Assembly (NCBI RefSeq): GCF_000826525.2
Contig: NZ_LN651322.1
Coordinates: forward strand, 20,871-84,870
DNA from: Mobilicoccus massiliensis
GTDB taxonomy: Bacteria; Actinomycetota; Actinomycetes; Actinomycetales; Dermatophilaceae
Reading direction: 5' to 3'
Length of the DNA: 64,000 bases
Position numbers and translations under genes: made by a program. Of the stretch, positions 56,938-64,000 are shown piece by piece. The notes beneath the pieces were generated by a model. It made no database searches and was not told the DNA's origin. It worked only from the letters and a program-made list of their open reading frames with translations. Every line of letters begins with the position of its first letter. The stretch's first letter is position 1.

Positions 56938-57849
56938 ATGAACCTGCGTGACCTCGAGTACCTCGTCGCCCTGCACGAGCAGCGGCATTTCGGTCGGGCG
57001 GCCGCCGCGTGTTTCGTCAGCCAGCCCACCCTCTCGACGCAGATCAAGAAGCTCGAGACCGAACTCGGGGCCCCGCTCATCGAGCGGGGCTCCCGCGGTG
57101 TGCTGTTCACGCTGGCCGGGGAACAGGTCGTCGCCCGCGCCAAGGGCGTGCTGTCCGGCGCCGAGGAGATCCGAGCCATCGCCCGGTACGCCACCGATCC
57201 GCGGTCGGGAACCCTACGACTCGGTGTCTTCCCGACCCTCGCGCCGTACCTGTTGCCGCACGTCGTGCCACGAATCGGCCGGGAGCTGCCCGACCTGCGG
57301 CTACTCCTGGTCGAGGAGAAGACCCCGGACCTCGTCGACATGCTGCACGCCGGCAGCATCGACGCCGCCGTGCTCGCCATGCCCGTCGACGAGGCTTTCG
57401 ACCACCTGCCCCTGTTCCGAGAGGACTTCGTGCTCGCGGTGCCGAGCACCCACGCCCTCGCGGGCTCCACCGACCCGGTGACCACCGCGGCACTGGGCGG
57501 GCAGAACGTCCTGCTCCTCACCGACGGCCACTGCCTGCGCGACCAGGCACTCGAGGTCTGCGCGCTCGCCGGCGCCGCGGAACGTGACGGCTTTCGTGCG
57601 ACGAGCCTGGAGACCCTGCGCCACATGGTGGCCGCCGGCGGTGGCATCACGCTGCTGCCGCAACTCTCGGTCGTCGCGCCCGTCGCCGAGTACGAGGGCG
57701 TCGCGTTGCGGCCCTTCGCGCCGCCCGCGCCCTACCGCGACATCGCGCTCGTCTTCCGCCGCGGAGGGGTGCACGGCGGGCTCATGGAGGAACTCGCCGA
57801 CATCCTGCGGGGAGTCTGCGAGCAGGGGCCCCTCCCGCTGGGCACCTGA
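56938..57849 (+). CDS. oxyR: Hydrogen peroxide-sensing LysR-type regulator OxyR
   Basis: 303 aa. N-terminal LysR HTH: MNLRDLEYLVALHEQRHFGR and QPTLSTQIKKLETELG. The peroxide-sensing pair is at Cys199 (DGHCLRDQ) and Cys208 (ALEVC), the same positions as in E. coli OxyR. It presumably activates ahpC/ahpF through the ATAG-N7-CTAT site at 54226-54240. It is encoded 66 bp after ahpF on the same strand, so autoregulation within the operon is possible. Confidence 0.94.
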   Translation: MNLRDLEYLVALHEQRHFGRAAAACFVSQPTLSTQIKKLETELGAPLIERGSRGVLFTLAGEQVVARAKGVLSGAEEIRAIARYATDPRSGTLRLGVFPTLAPYLLPHVVPRIGRELPDLRLLLVEEKTPDLVDMLHAGSIDAAVLAMPVDEAFDHLPLFREDFVLAVPSTHALAGSTDPVTTAALGGQNVLLLTDGHCLRDQALEVCALAGAAERDGFRATSLETLRHMVAAGGGITLLPQLSVVAPVAEYEGVALRPFAPPAPYRDIALVFRRGGVHGGLMEELADILRGVCEQGPLPLGT

Positions 57850-57962
57850 CGCGACGGCGGTGCCCGACGGCCCGGGAACGGGCGGATGAATGCCCGGCGA
57901 CGCTTGCGCGCGGGAATCCCGCTGCGTTTCCGCGCAGGTGGGGCGTCCTCTAACCTCGTTGG

Positions 57963-58706
57963 ATGAACGCCTACCAGCGAGGACCCGTGACGCTTCGGGG
58001 GCACCACGTCCCCACGACGACGACGGATCAGCGCCTCCTCGACAACGCGGGCAGTGCCGACTGGCTGCACACCGACCCCTGGCGCATCATGCGGATCCAG
58101 GCGGAGTTCGTCGAGGGCTTCGGCGCCATGGCCGAGATCGGCCCCGCCGTCAGCGTCTTCGGCTCGGCCCGCACCCGCCCCGACCATCCGATGTACGAGT
58201 TGGGTGAGCAGGTGGGCGAGGCGCTCGTCGAGGCGGGCTACGCGGTCATCACCGGTGGCGGCCCGGGCGCGATGGAGGCCGTCAACCGGGGAGCCGACCG
58301 GGCAGGGGGCACCTCGATCGGCCTCGGTGTCGAGCTTCCCTTCGAGCAGGGGCTCAACCAGTACGTGCACGTCGGCGTCAACTTTCGGTACTTCTTCATC
58401 CGCAAGACGATGTTCGTCAAGTACGCCGAGGGATTCATCGTGCTGCCGGGCGGGTTCGGCACGTTCGACGAACTCTTCGAGGCGCTGACCCTCGTGCAGA
58501 CCAAGAAGGTCACGTCGTTCCCCATCGTGCTCATGGGCGCGACGTACTGGCAGGGGCTGCTCGCCTGGCTGCGCGACGTCGCGGTTGCCGAGGGCACCAT
58601 CCGCGCCGCCGACGTCGACATGATCCACCTCACCGACGACCCGCGCGAGGCGGCCCGCATCATCCGCACCGCGCGCGACGAACGACGGGCCCGTCGCCCG
58701 GAGTGA
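57963..58706 (+). CDS. LOG-family protein (cytokinin riboside phosphoribohydrolase-like)
   Basis: 247 aa. The nucleotide-binding motifs GGGPGAMEAVNRGA and PGGFGTFDELFEALT (PGG-x-G-T-x-x-E) define the Rossmann-like LOG family, long mis-annotated as lysine decarboxylases. Members hydrolyse nucleoside 5'-monophosphates to free base and ribose phosphate. Actinobacterial homologs near dapE (mycobacterial Rv1205-like) are known to act on adenine-based cytokinin nucleotides. The first 60 residues carry the actinobacterial extension. Confidence 0.92.
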   Translation: MNAYQRGPVTLRGHHVPTTTTDQRLLDNAGSADWLHTDPWRIMRIQAEFVEGFGAMAEIGPAVSVFGSARTRPDHPMYELGEQVGEALVEAGYAVITGGGPGAMEAVNRGADRAGGTSIGLGVELPFEQGLNQYVHVGVNFRYFFIRKTMFVKYAEGFIVLPGGFGTFDELFEALTLVQTKKVTSFPIVLMGATYWQGLLAWLRDVAVAEGTIRAADVDMIHLTDDPREAARIIRTARDERRARRPE

Positions 58707-58785
58707 GGCGCGGCTTCGCCGCTGGTGCTTCGCCCGAGGACCGCGGGTCTCTGCCGCAACGGTCCCGGCATGACACCATCGTCGG

Positions 58786-59175
58786 GTGACCGTCTTCATC
58801 GCCGTCGCCGTGCTCGTCGTCATCGGCCTGGCCGTCGCCCTGTGCCTCGGCGGCCTCGCTCGCATGTCGGTACAGCCCTCCGAGGCGGTCTCGAGCGCCG
58901 GCGGCCACGAGCTGCCCGACGGCGTCGTGCACGCCGGTGACGTCGACGACCTGCGCTTCGACACCGCACTGCGCGGCTACCGCATGGACCAGGTCGACGC
59001 CGCGCTGGAACGGCTGCGTCGGCGCATCGCCGAACTCGAGGGTGATCGTGGTCGCTCGGTCCGCCCCGTGGAGCCGCCGTTCGGACTCGGCGGCGCGGGA
59101 GCGCCGCAGCCTGTCGACCTGCACCCGACGCGCGAGGCGGGTCGGCCGCGTCTCGAGGGTCCGGAGCTGCGATGA
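58786..59175 (+). CDS. Small single-pass DivIVA-domain protein
   Basis: 129 aa from a GTG. One N-terminal membrane helix (VFIAVAVLVVIGLAVALCLG) is followed by a short DivIVA-like heptad (DDLRFDTALRGYRMDQVDAA then LERLRRRIAELE) that may form a coiled coil. This gene lies between LOG and DUF3117 in many actinobacteria (the mycobacterial Rv1209 position). A role in cell-pole or envelope organisation is possible but unproven. Confidence 0.82.
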   Translation: MTVFIAVAVLVVIGLAVALCLGGLARMSVQPSEAVSSAGGHELPDGVVHAGDVDDLRFDTALRGYRMDQVDAALERLRRRIAELEGDRGRSVRPVEPPFGLGGAGAPQPVDLHPTREAGRPRLEGPELR

Positions 59176-59410
59176 TCCCGGCGCACCGCTCGGCTCGGGT
59201 GGGGCGTGCGTCGCGGGGGTACAGTGGTCGCTATTCGTCGGGATCGGGTGCGTTCGCACCGCATCGCTCCTGGCGCCATCGGGGAACGACCGCCGGGCCA
59301 CGCCCGGGCCGGTTGCATCCTCGTGCGCGCGGAGCGTCCCGACCGTGATCCGACGGAAGGGAACTGATGGCGCACGCCGCCCCGTGCCCGGCGTCTCTCG
59401 GAGGACGCCG

Positions 59411-60826
59411 ATGAGAGAAGAGGCCCACGCGGCCACCGAGCCCGCGCTTCACCCCGGTGAACCCTCGCTGCATCCGGCCGAGGTCACGGCTCCGTCCGTG
59501 CGCGAGGCATCCGGAGCATCGGTGGCCACCCGCGTCGGACAGCAGGTTCGACAGCAGTGGTACCAGCGGCCACGCGCCTTCGTCGTCGGCGTCCTCGCGA
59601 TCTACTTCGTCGCCCGGCTCGTCTCGGCCGTGATGCTCGTCATCGTCGGCACCTGGCAGCAGGACGTCACCTGGAACGTCGCCGAGCACGGCCAGCCCTA
59701 CAACCGCATGACGGTGCTGTGGGACGCGTTCTGGTATCGGCAGATCGTCGAGGACGGCTATCCCTCGGTGATGCCCAAGGACACCGAGACGGGCCGGCTC
59801 TGGCAGAGCCCGTGGGCGTTCTACCCGCTGTTCCCGTATCTCACGCGGTTCCTCATGCAGATCACCGGCGGCAGCTTCGCCGTCGTCGGAGCCACGTTGT
59901 CGCTGCTCGTCGGCGCCGCGGCCGCCGTCCTCATCGCGATCCTCCTGCGCGACCGCGTGGGCCCACGCGTCGCAGTCGCCGGCGTCACCTTGTGGGCGAC
60001 GTTCATGGCGGCGCCGGTGCTGCAGGTGGCCTACACCGAGTCGATCGCCACGCTCATGCTCTGCGGCGTCCTCTACTACCTCACCCGCGAGCGATGGCTC
60101 GCCGCGGGAGCGGTCGCCTTCCTCACCGGCCTCGCGCGACCCATCGCGCTGCCGCTCGGATTCGTCGGGGTGGTCTGCGTGTTCATGCGCTGGCGGCGGC
60201 GTCGGGAACGGCCGGTGACCGTCGCCGAGTGGGTCAAGATGTTCGCCGCGCTGGTGGCGTGCGGACTCTCCGGCCTCATCTGGCCGGTGTTCGCCTGGCT
60301 CGGTACGGGCGTACCGACGGCCTATACCGACACGATGGCCGCGTGGCGCGCGGTGCCCGAGATCCAGCCGTTCGAGCCGTGGTGGAACCTCTTCCGTTGG
60401 ATGGCCGCGTACCGGTTCGACGCCGGCCCGGCCGTGGCCGCCCTCGGACTGGTCGCCGTCGTCCTGCTGACGTTCGGACTCGTCCTCGGCCCCTGGGCCC
60501 GCGCCCTGGGCCCCGAGCTGCGCGCCTGGTCGTTCGGCTACGCGCTGTACCTGTTCGCCTCGCTCGACCCCTCGACGAGCATCTTCCGGTACATGCTCAT
60601 GCAGTTCCCCATCGCGGTCGTCCTGCTCGGACAGGGATTCGGCGCACCGCGGCCCATCCCCGGCGTCGACCCGCCGCAGGAGCCCGGGGGTGCGACCGTC
60701 GCCGAACGCCACAGTCCACGGCTGTGGTGGATCCTCGCCGCCGGGGTGGTCATCAACCTCGCGCTGCAGTGGTGGTGGATCGACGTCATCTGGCACTTCA
60801 CGCCGCCCGCCGACACCCCGCCGTGA
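59411..60826 (+). CDS. PIG-V-like integral membrane mannosyltransferase
   Basis: 471 aa with about 10 helices after a 60-residue cytosolic N-terminus. The motif WDAFWYRQIVEDGYPSV (acidic residues in the first external loop) followed by FYPLFPYLTRFLMQI and VAYTESIATLMLCGVLYYLT is the PIG-V/GT-C mannosyltransferase pattern, in which WDxxWY and TES are conserved. Such enzymes add mannose from polyprenyl-phosphate-mannose to glycolipids such as LAM-like molecules. It interrupts the usual order of the DivIVA-like and DUF3117 genes. Confidence 0.82.
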   Translation: MREEAHAATEPALHPGEPSLHPAEVTAPSVREASGASVATRVGQQVRQQWYQRPRAFVVGVLAIYFVARLVSAVMLVIVGTWQQDVTWNVAEHGQPYNRMTVLWDAFWYRQIVEDGYPSVMPKDTETGRLWQSPWAFYPLFPYLTRFLMQITGGSFAVVGATLSLLVGAAAAVLIAILLRDRVGPRVAVAGVTLWATFMAAPVLQVAYTESIATLMLCGVLYYLTRERWLAAGAVAFLTGLARPIALPLGFVGVVCVFMRWRRRRERPVTVAEWVKMFAALVACGLSGLIWPVFAWLGTGVPTAYTDTMAAWRAVPEIQPFEPWWNLFRWMAAYRFDAGPAVAALGLVAVVLLTFGLVLGPWARALGPELRAWSFGYALYLFASLDPSTSIFRYMLMQFPIAVVLLGQGFGAPRPIPGVDPPQEPGGATVAERHSPRLWWILAAGVVINLALQWWWIDVIWHFTPPADTPP

Positions 60827-61064
60827 CCCGTGCACCCGGCCGGGAGTCGGCGATCGAAGCGTCCTTCCTGCGGTCCCGGGTGGAGCTTCCCCGGCGTCTT
60901 CGTGGGGGATTCCGGGCGCTGACGCGAGAATCCGAACGTGCCGCTTCGGCAAGGTGATTTCCCACGGGGCGCAGGGCTGGGAGATACTAGGCGGTGTTGG
61001 GGAAGAAGGTCCAGAGCCGATCTGCCCCACGTCCGCGCTCCGGTTCAGAAGGAAGAGGGTATCC

Positions 61065-61244
61065 ATGGCCGCGATGAAGCCGCGGACCGGCGACGGTCCG
61101 CTCGAGGTCACCAAGGAGGGGCGCGGCATCGTGCTGCGCATGCCCATCGAAGGCGGTGGTCGCCTCGTGGTCGAGATGACCCCCGACGAGGCCGCTGAAC
61201 TCGGCGCCGCCATCGACGGGTGCGAGGCCGTTCCCTCGCGCTGA
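61065..61244 (+). CDS. DUF3117 small protein
   Basis: 59 aa: MAAMKPRTGDGPLEVTKEGR then GIVLRMPIEGGGRLVVEMTP. This near-invariant short protein is found throughout actinobacteria (mycobacterial Rv1211-like). The function is unknown. A GGAAGAGGG ribosome site precedes ATG 61065. It ends before a bidirectional terminator. Confidence 0.95.
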   Translation: MAAMKPRTGDGPLEVTKEGRGIVLRMPIEGGGRLVVEMTPDEAAELGAAIDGCEAVPSR

Positions 61245-61270
61245 TCGCACCCGGCAACGCCGGCACTGCA

Positions 61271-61304
61271 AAGGAGCCCCGCCCGGTCTCGGGCGGGGCT
61301 CCTT
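61271..61304. terminator. Bidirectional 15-bp terminator hairpin
   Basis: AAGGAGCCCCGCCCG (61271-61285) pairs perfectly with 61290-61304 around a GTCT loop. It lies between the convergent DUF3117 and O-methyltransferase genes. Confidence 0.8.
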
Positions 61305-61315
61305 GCGTGCTCGTC

Positions 61316-61951
61316 TCAGGCCTTGCGAACCGCGACGAGCAGGCCGTCCCCGACCGGCAGGAGCGTCGTCTGCAGGTGCTCGTCGTCGCGCAGCCGCTTG
61401 CCGAGCGTGCGCAGCAGGGTCGTGGTCTCGTCCCGCGCGGCGGGGTCGGCGACCTTGTCGTGCCAGAGCATGTTGTCGACCGCCACGACGCCGCCGATGC
61501 GCACGATGCGCAGGGCCTGCTCGACGTAGGCGGGGTATTCGCGCTTGTCGCCGTCGACGACGACCATGTCGTAGGCGCCGTCGGCCAGCCGGGGGAGCAC
61601 GTCGAGCGCCTGACCCGTGATGATGCGGGTGCGCTGCGGCGCCAACCCGGCCGCCGAGAACGACTGCCGTGCCGCGCGGTGGTGTGCGGCCTCGATGTCG
61701 ATCGTCGTCAGCACTCCGTCTGCCGGCATTCCGTCGAGCAGCCACAGGGCAGAGACGCCCGCGCCCGTGCCGATCTCGACGACGGTGTGCGCCTGAACCG
61801 ACGCGGCGAGCAGGCGCAGTGCACCGCCGACTCCGGGTAGCACCGGCGTGCAGCCCAACTCCTCGCCTCGGCGCCGGGCGGCCTCGACGGCAGGGGGCTC
61901 GGTGAGGAAGTCCTCGGTGTAGATCCAGCTCGCCGGCTTCTGCACGCTCAT
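61316..61951 (-). CDS. SAM-dependent O-methyltransferase (class I, COMT-like)
   Basis: 211 aa. SAM-binding motif I is VVEIGTGAGVSALWLLDG and motif II is DMVVVDGDKREYPAYVEQAL (metal Asp). IGGVVAVDNMLWHDKVAD completes the bacterial O-methyltransferase-3 family pattern. The natural acceptor is unknown. Divergent from sigE (150 bp), the same arrangement as mycobacterial Rv1220c-sigE. Confidence 0.92.
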   Translation of the reverse strand: MSVQKPASWIYTEDFLTEPPAVEAARRRGEELGCTPVLPGVGGALRLLAASVQAHTVVEIGTGAGVSALWLLDGMPADGVLTTIDIEAAHHRAARQSFSAAGLAPQRTRIITGQALDVLPRLADGAYDMVVVDGDKREYPAYVEQALRIVRIGGVVAVDNMLWHDKVADPAARDETTTLLRTLGKRLRDDEHLQTTLLPVGDGLLVAVRKA

Positions 61952-62101
61952 GGGGGCAGCCTAGTCGGGTGACGGCCCAGGTCGGGTACCAGTCGGCCGG
62001 CCCGGGGGAGGTGTCCAGCGTCCCTTCAGGTTCGCTCGGGAGAATGGCGACCGTCAGAGGTTCCCGTAGCCCGGGGGCCGACCTCCTGCCTAAGGACCGA
62101 C

Positions 62102-62731
62102 GTGGCCACCTCCCTTCACGCCGATCGTTCTCCCGCCGCCGGTGAGACCGCGGGAGACGAGGCGTGGGTCCAGCCGTCCTGGGAGGAGGTCGTGCGTGAG
62201 CACTCGGCGCGCGTCTATCGACTCGCCTACCGGCTCACCGGCAACCAGCACGACGCCGAAGACCTCACGCAGGACGTGTTCGTGCGTGTCTTCCGCTCGC
62301 TCGGCAGCTATCGCCCGGGCACGTTCGAAGGCTGGCTGCACCGCATCACCACCAACCTCTTCCTCGACCGCATGCGTCGCAAACAGCGCATCCGGTTCGA
62401 CGCGCTCGCCGACGACGCGGCCGCCCGGCTCCCGAGTGCCGATCGCGGGCCCGAGCAGCAGTACGCCGACAGCCGGCTGGACGACGACGTGCAGCGTGCG
62501 CTCGATGCACTGTCGCCGGAGTTTCGTGCGGCCGTCGTGCTCTGCGACATCGAAGGGCTCACCTACGAGGAGACCGCGGCAGCGCTCGACGTCAAGCTCG
62601 GCACGGTGCGATCGCGCATCCACCGTGGCCGGGCGCTGCTTCGGCAGTCGCTCGCCCACCGTGCGCCGACCTCTGCGCGATCCCAGGCCACGCGCCTGCC
62701 GGCGGTCGGCGTTCCTGCGCTCTCGCACTGA
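62102..62731 (+). CDS. sigE: ECF sigma factor SigE
   Basis: 209 aa from a GTG. Sigma-70 region 2 carries [20 protein letters not shown] then [10 protein letters not shown], followed by [20 protein letters not shown], the diagnostic SigE motif. Region 4 is [20 protein letters not shown] with [20 protein letters not shown]. It directs envelope-stress transcription. In relatives it is followed by an anti-sigma factor (rseA) and htrA; here 165 bp lead straight to tatB. Control by proteolysis or by an anti-sigma encoded elsewhere is therefore open. Confidence 0.93.
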   Translation: MATSLHADRSPAAGETAGDEAWVQPSWEEVVREHSARVYRLAYRLTGNQHDAEDLTQDVFVRVFRSLGSYRPGTFEGWLHRITTNLFLDRMRRKQRIRFDALADDAAARLPSADRGPEQQYADSRLDDDVQRALDALSPEFRAAVVLCDIEGLTYEETAAALDVKLGTVRSRIHRGRALLRQSLAHRAPTSARSQATRLPAVGVPALSH

Positions 62732-62896
62732 CCCGCGCGCCCGAGCCGCGGGCGTCTCGAGGCCTTGTCGCGGCGCGGACCGATGCCGGACAGGGGCGGA
62801 TTGGTGGCGACGAACGTCGATGCTTAGATTGACGTGCGTCGAGTCGCCCGGGCGATCCGCCGGCGGGACGCACACGGCAGCCGAGAGGAGCACGAG

Positions 62897-63268
62897 GTGG
62901 GTGGGGGAGAGTTCGTCGTCATCCTCGTGCTGGCCTTTCTGCTCATCGGCCCCGAACGTCTACCCGAGGTGCTCGCCAAGACCCGGCACTACATCCGCGA
63001 ACTGCGCAAGATGGCCGACGGGGCACGCAACCAGCTTCGTGAGCAGATGGGCCCGGAGTTCGACGACATCGACTGGAAGGCCTACGACCCGCGGCAGTAC
63101 GACCCGCGGCGCATCGTGCGCGATGCCTTGAACGAGCCTCTCGACGACGAGGGCGACGCAGACACGACCTCCGGTGGCGACGCGAGCGAGCCGCGCACCA
63201 CGACGCCCCGAGTTCCGGCCGTCTACGACCCCTCTCGGCCCGTCCCCTTCGACACCGACGCCACCTGA
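62897..63268 (+). CDS. tatB: Twin-arginine translocase subunit TatB
   Basis: 123 aa from GTG 62897 after GAGGAG. The N-terminal single helix GGGEFVVILVLAFLLIGPER with the Gly-Pro hinge and LPEVLAKTRHYIRELRKMAD (amphipathic helix) is TatB/TatA-like; position after sigE matches mycobacterial tatB. A C-terminal acidic tail follows. TatB recognises folded twin-arginine substrates together with TatC. The start ATG at 62834 would add an Arg-rich region and is not used. Confidence 0.88.
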   Translation: MGGGEFVVILVLAFLLIGPERLPEVLAKTRHYIRELRKMADGARNQLREQMGPEFDDIDWKAYDPRQYDPRRIVRDALNEPLDDEGDADTTSGGDASEPRTTTPRVPAVYDPSRPVPFDTDAT

Positions 63269-63277
63269 ACTGACACC

Positions 63278-63370
63278 CTCGAACAGGCCCTTTCACCTGG
63301 CGTTGACGCTCGGACAGGCGTTTTCACCTGGCCTCGACGCTCGGACAGGCGTTTTCACCTGGCTTTGACG
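63278..63370. repeat. Three tandem 31-bp units related to the array at 4.6-5.1 kb
   Basis: Units start at 63278, 63309 and 63340 with exact 31-bp period: CTCG(A/G)ACAGGC(C/G)(C/T)TTTCACC then TGGC(G/C/T)T(T/C)GACG. The core GGACAGGCGTTTTCACC is shared with the palindromic array near 4.7 kb. The next expected unit start CTCGGACAGG appears as CTCCCAGTGG, where an IS110-family element appears to be inserted. Confidence 0.9.
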
Positions 63371-63372
63371 CT

Positions 63373-63578
63373 CCCAGTGGAAGGCTTGGGGGTGTTCCGG
63401 TGGGTTCGCTCCTGTTGCGCTCTGCCCTCGTGGCTAATGTCCGTAGTGCGGCTCGCCGGGACACCACGGCCCGACCGGCGTGGCTTGAGAGGAGCGTGAT
63501 CGGCGCATCCTGACTGGGATATGCCCACCGGCCGGACCGTGAACCCCACCCGATTCACGGCCAGGAAGGGCACTTCCC
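63373..63578 (+). ncRNA. Candidate bridge RNA (seekRNA) region of the IS110-family element
   Basis: IS110-type elements encode a structured guide RNA in the noncoding leader before the transposase. Here ACTGGGA (63513-63519) is the reverse complement of the element's first bases TCCCAGT (63372-63378), and TGTCCG (63438-63443) is the reverse complement of CGGACA in the interrupted repeat. The order, target-pairing loop first and donor-pairing loop second, is the one known for IS621. RNA ends and folds are not established. Confidence 0.5.
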
Positions 63579-64000
63579 ATGATCACGTTCGGTGTCGATG
63601 CACACAAGCGCTCTCACACGATCGTTGCCGTCGATGAGCTGGGCCGCAAGATCGCGACCCGCACCATCGGGACCACCACCAGCGAGCATCTGCAGGCCCT
63701 CGCTTGGGCCGTGCAGGTCACCCCGGCCGGGCACGATCGCCGTTGGGCCATCGAGGACTGCCGGCACATGACCCGGCGACTGGAAGCAGACCTGCTCGCC
63801 GCCGGGGAGGACCTGGTGCGTGTCCCACCCAAGCTCATGGCCCACGTGCGCGACAGCGCCCGCAGCTACGGCAAGTCCGACCCCATTGATGCCTTGGCCG
63901 TGGCCCGCGCGGCACTACGCGAACCTGACCTGCCGGTGGCCCGCCTGGACGGCGCAGAGCGTGATATCCGCCTGCTGGTGGACCACCGCGAAGCCCTCAT
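63579..64000 (+). CDS. IS110-family transposase (DEDD), N-terminal part, partial
   Basis: 140 complete codons reach the window end without a stop. The RuvC-like DEDD residues are Asp7 (FGVDAHKRSH), Glu59 (RWAIEDCRHM), Asp101 and Asp104 (YGKSDPIDALAVARA). RVPPKLMAHVRDSARSYGKS matches the IS110/IS111A N-terminal domain (DEDD_Tnp_IS110). ATG 63579 follows GGAAGGGCACTTCCC. The C-terminal Transposase_20 domain with its catalytic Ser lies outside the window. Confidence 0.9.
   Translation, partial: MITFGVDAHKRSHTIVAVDELGRKIATRTIGTTTSEHLQALAWAVQVTPAGHDRRWAIEDCRHMTRRLEADLLAAGEDLVRVPPKLMAHVRDSARSYGKSDPIDALAVARAALREPDLPVARLDGAERDIRLLVDHREAL

Larger units (their letters stand above)
63371..64000 (+). 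mobile_element. IS110-family insertion sequence, left part
   Basis: The left boundary is placed at the CT of 63371-63372, where the 31-bp repeat pattern breaks. A noncoding leader (63373-63578) precedes a DEDD transposase gene that runs off the window. No terminal inverted repeat is seen, which is typical of IS110. The right end lies outside the window, so element length and direct repeats cannot be checked. Confidence 0.75.

Noticed and set aside
63278..63370. CRISPR array
   Set aside because: The 31-bp units are directly abutting tandem repeats without unique spacers and no cas gene is near.

Overview
The window is a high-GC chromosome segment from an actinobacterium. Three things point there: a mycothiol-pathway deacetylase gene (mshB), the order fdxA-dapC ... 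dapD/dapE ... LOG ... DivIVA-like ... DUF3117 ... O-methyltransferase-sigE-tatB that is familiar from Mycobacterium and its relatives, and the strong GC bias with frequent GTG starts. A member of the Micrococcales (Dermacoccaceae/Dermatophilaceae type) is my best guess, but this was not tested. No rRNA, tRNA or CRISPR array was seen.

Layout. 1-9.5 kb: the 3' end of ychF, a frameshifted small gene, a methyltransferase-like membrane protein, a shortened TetR regulator, a DUF808 membrane protein, a D-2-hydroxyacid dehydrogenase, a palindromic tandem repeat array (4613-5145), an FAD monooxygenase coupled to a glutamine amidotransferase, an amidotransferase paralog lacking its catalytic Cys, and an AlaA-like aminotransferase. 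10-13.9 kb: an ABC exporter with its own two-component system. 14-23 kb: a quinol nitric oxide reductase and a five-gene oligopeptide/dipeptide ABC importer (binding protein, two permeases, two ATPases). The binding-protein gene carries an unusual duplication-plus-inversion at its start. 23-30 kb: a CBS protein, a membrane H+-pyrophosphatase, a NUDIX hydrolase, a secreted GH26-like hydrolase, typA and a vapC remnant. 30-35 kb: a HAD phosphatase, a BrnQ carrier and the metQNI methionine importer. 35-39 kb: a second ABC exporter plus two-component module parallel to the first. 39-48 kb: a pentapeptide protein, an aminotransferase, polyprenyl-sugar type glycosyltransferases, a KefB-like antiporter and PPK2. 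48-63 kb: the conserved actinobacterial block with mshB, fdxA, dapC, dapD, dapE, LOG, DUF3117, sigE and tatB. It is interrupted by an ahpC-ahpF-oxyR peroxide-defence cluster and a PIG-V-like mannosyltransferase.

The right edge (63278-64000) is the most interesting part. Three 31-bp repeats related to the array at 4.6-5.1 kb are followed by the left end of an IS110-family element that appears to have landed in a fourth copy. The roughly 206-nt leader between that end and the DEDD transposase start contains short segments complementary to both the element's own left end and the repeat it interrupts. That is the arrangement expected of a bridge RNA. Other points of note are six consecutive hairpins, mostly with TTC(G) tips, between ahpC and ahpF, an OxyR-type ATAG-N7-CTAT site upstream of ahpC, and a sigE locus lacking the usual anti-sigma and htrA genes.
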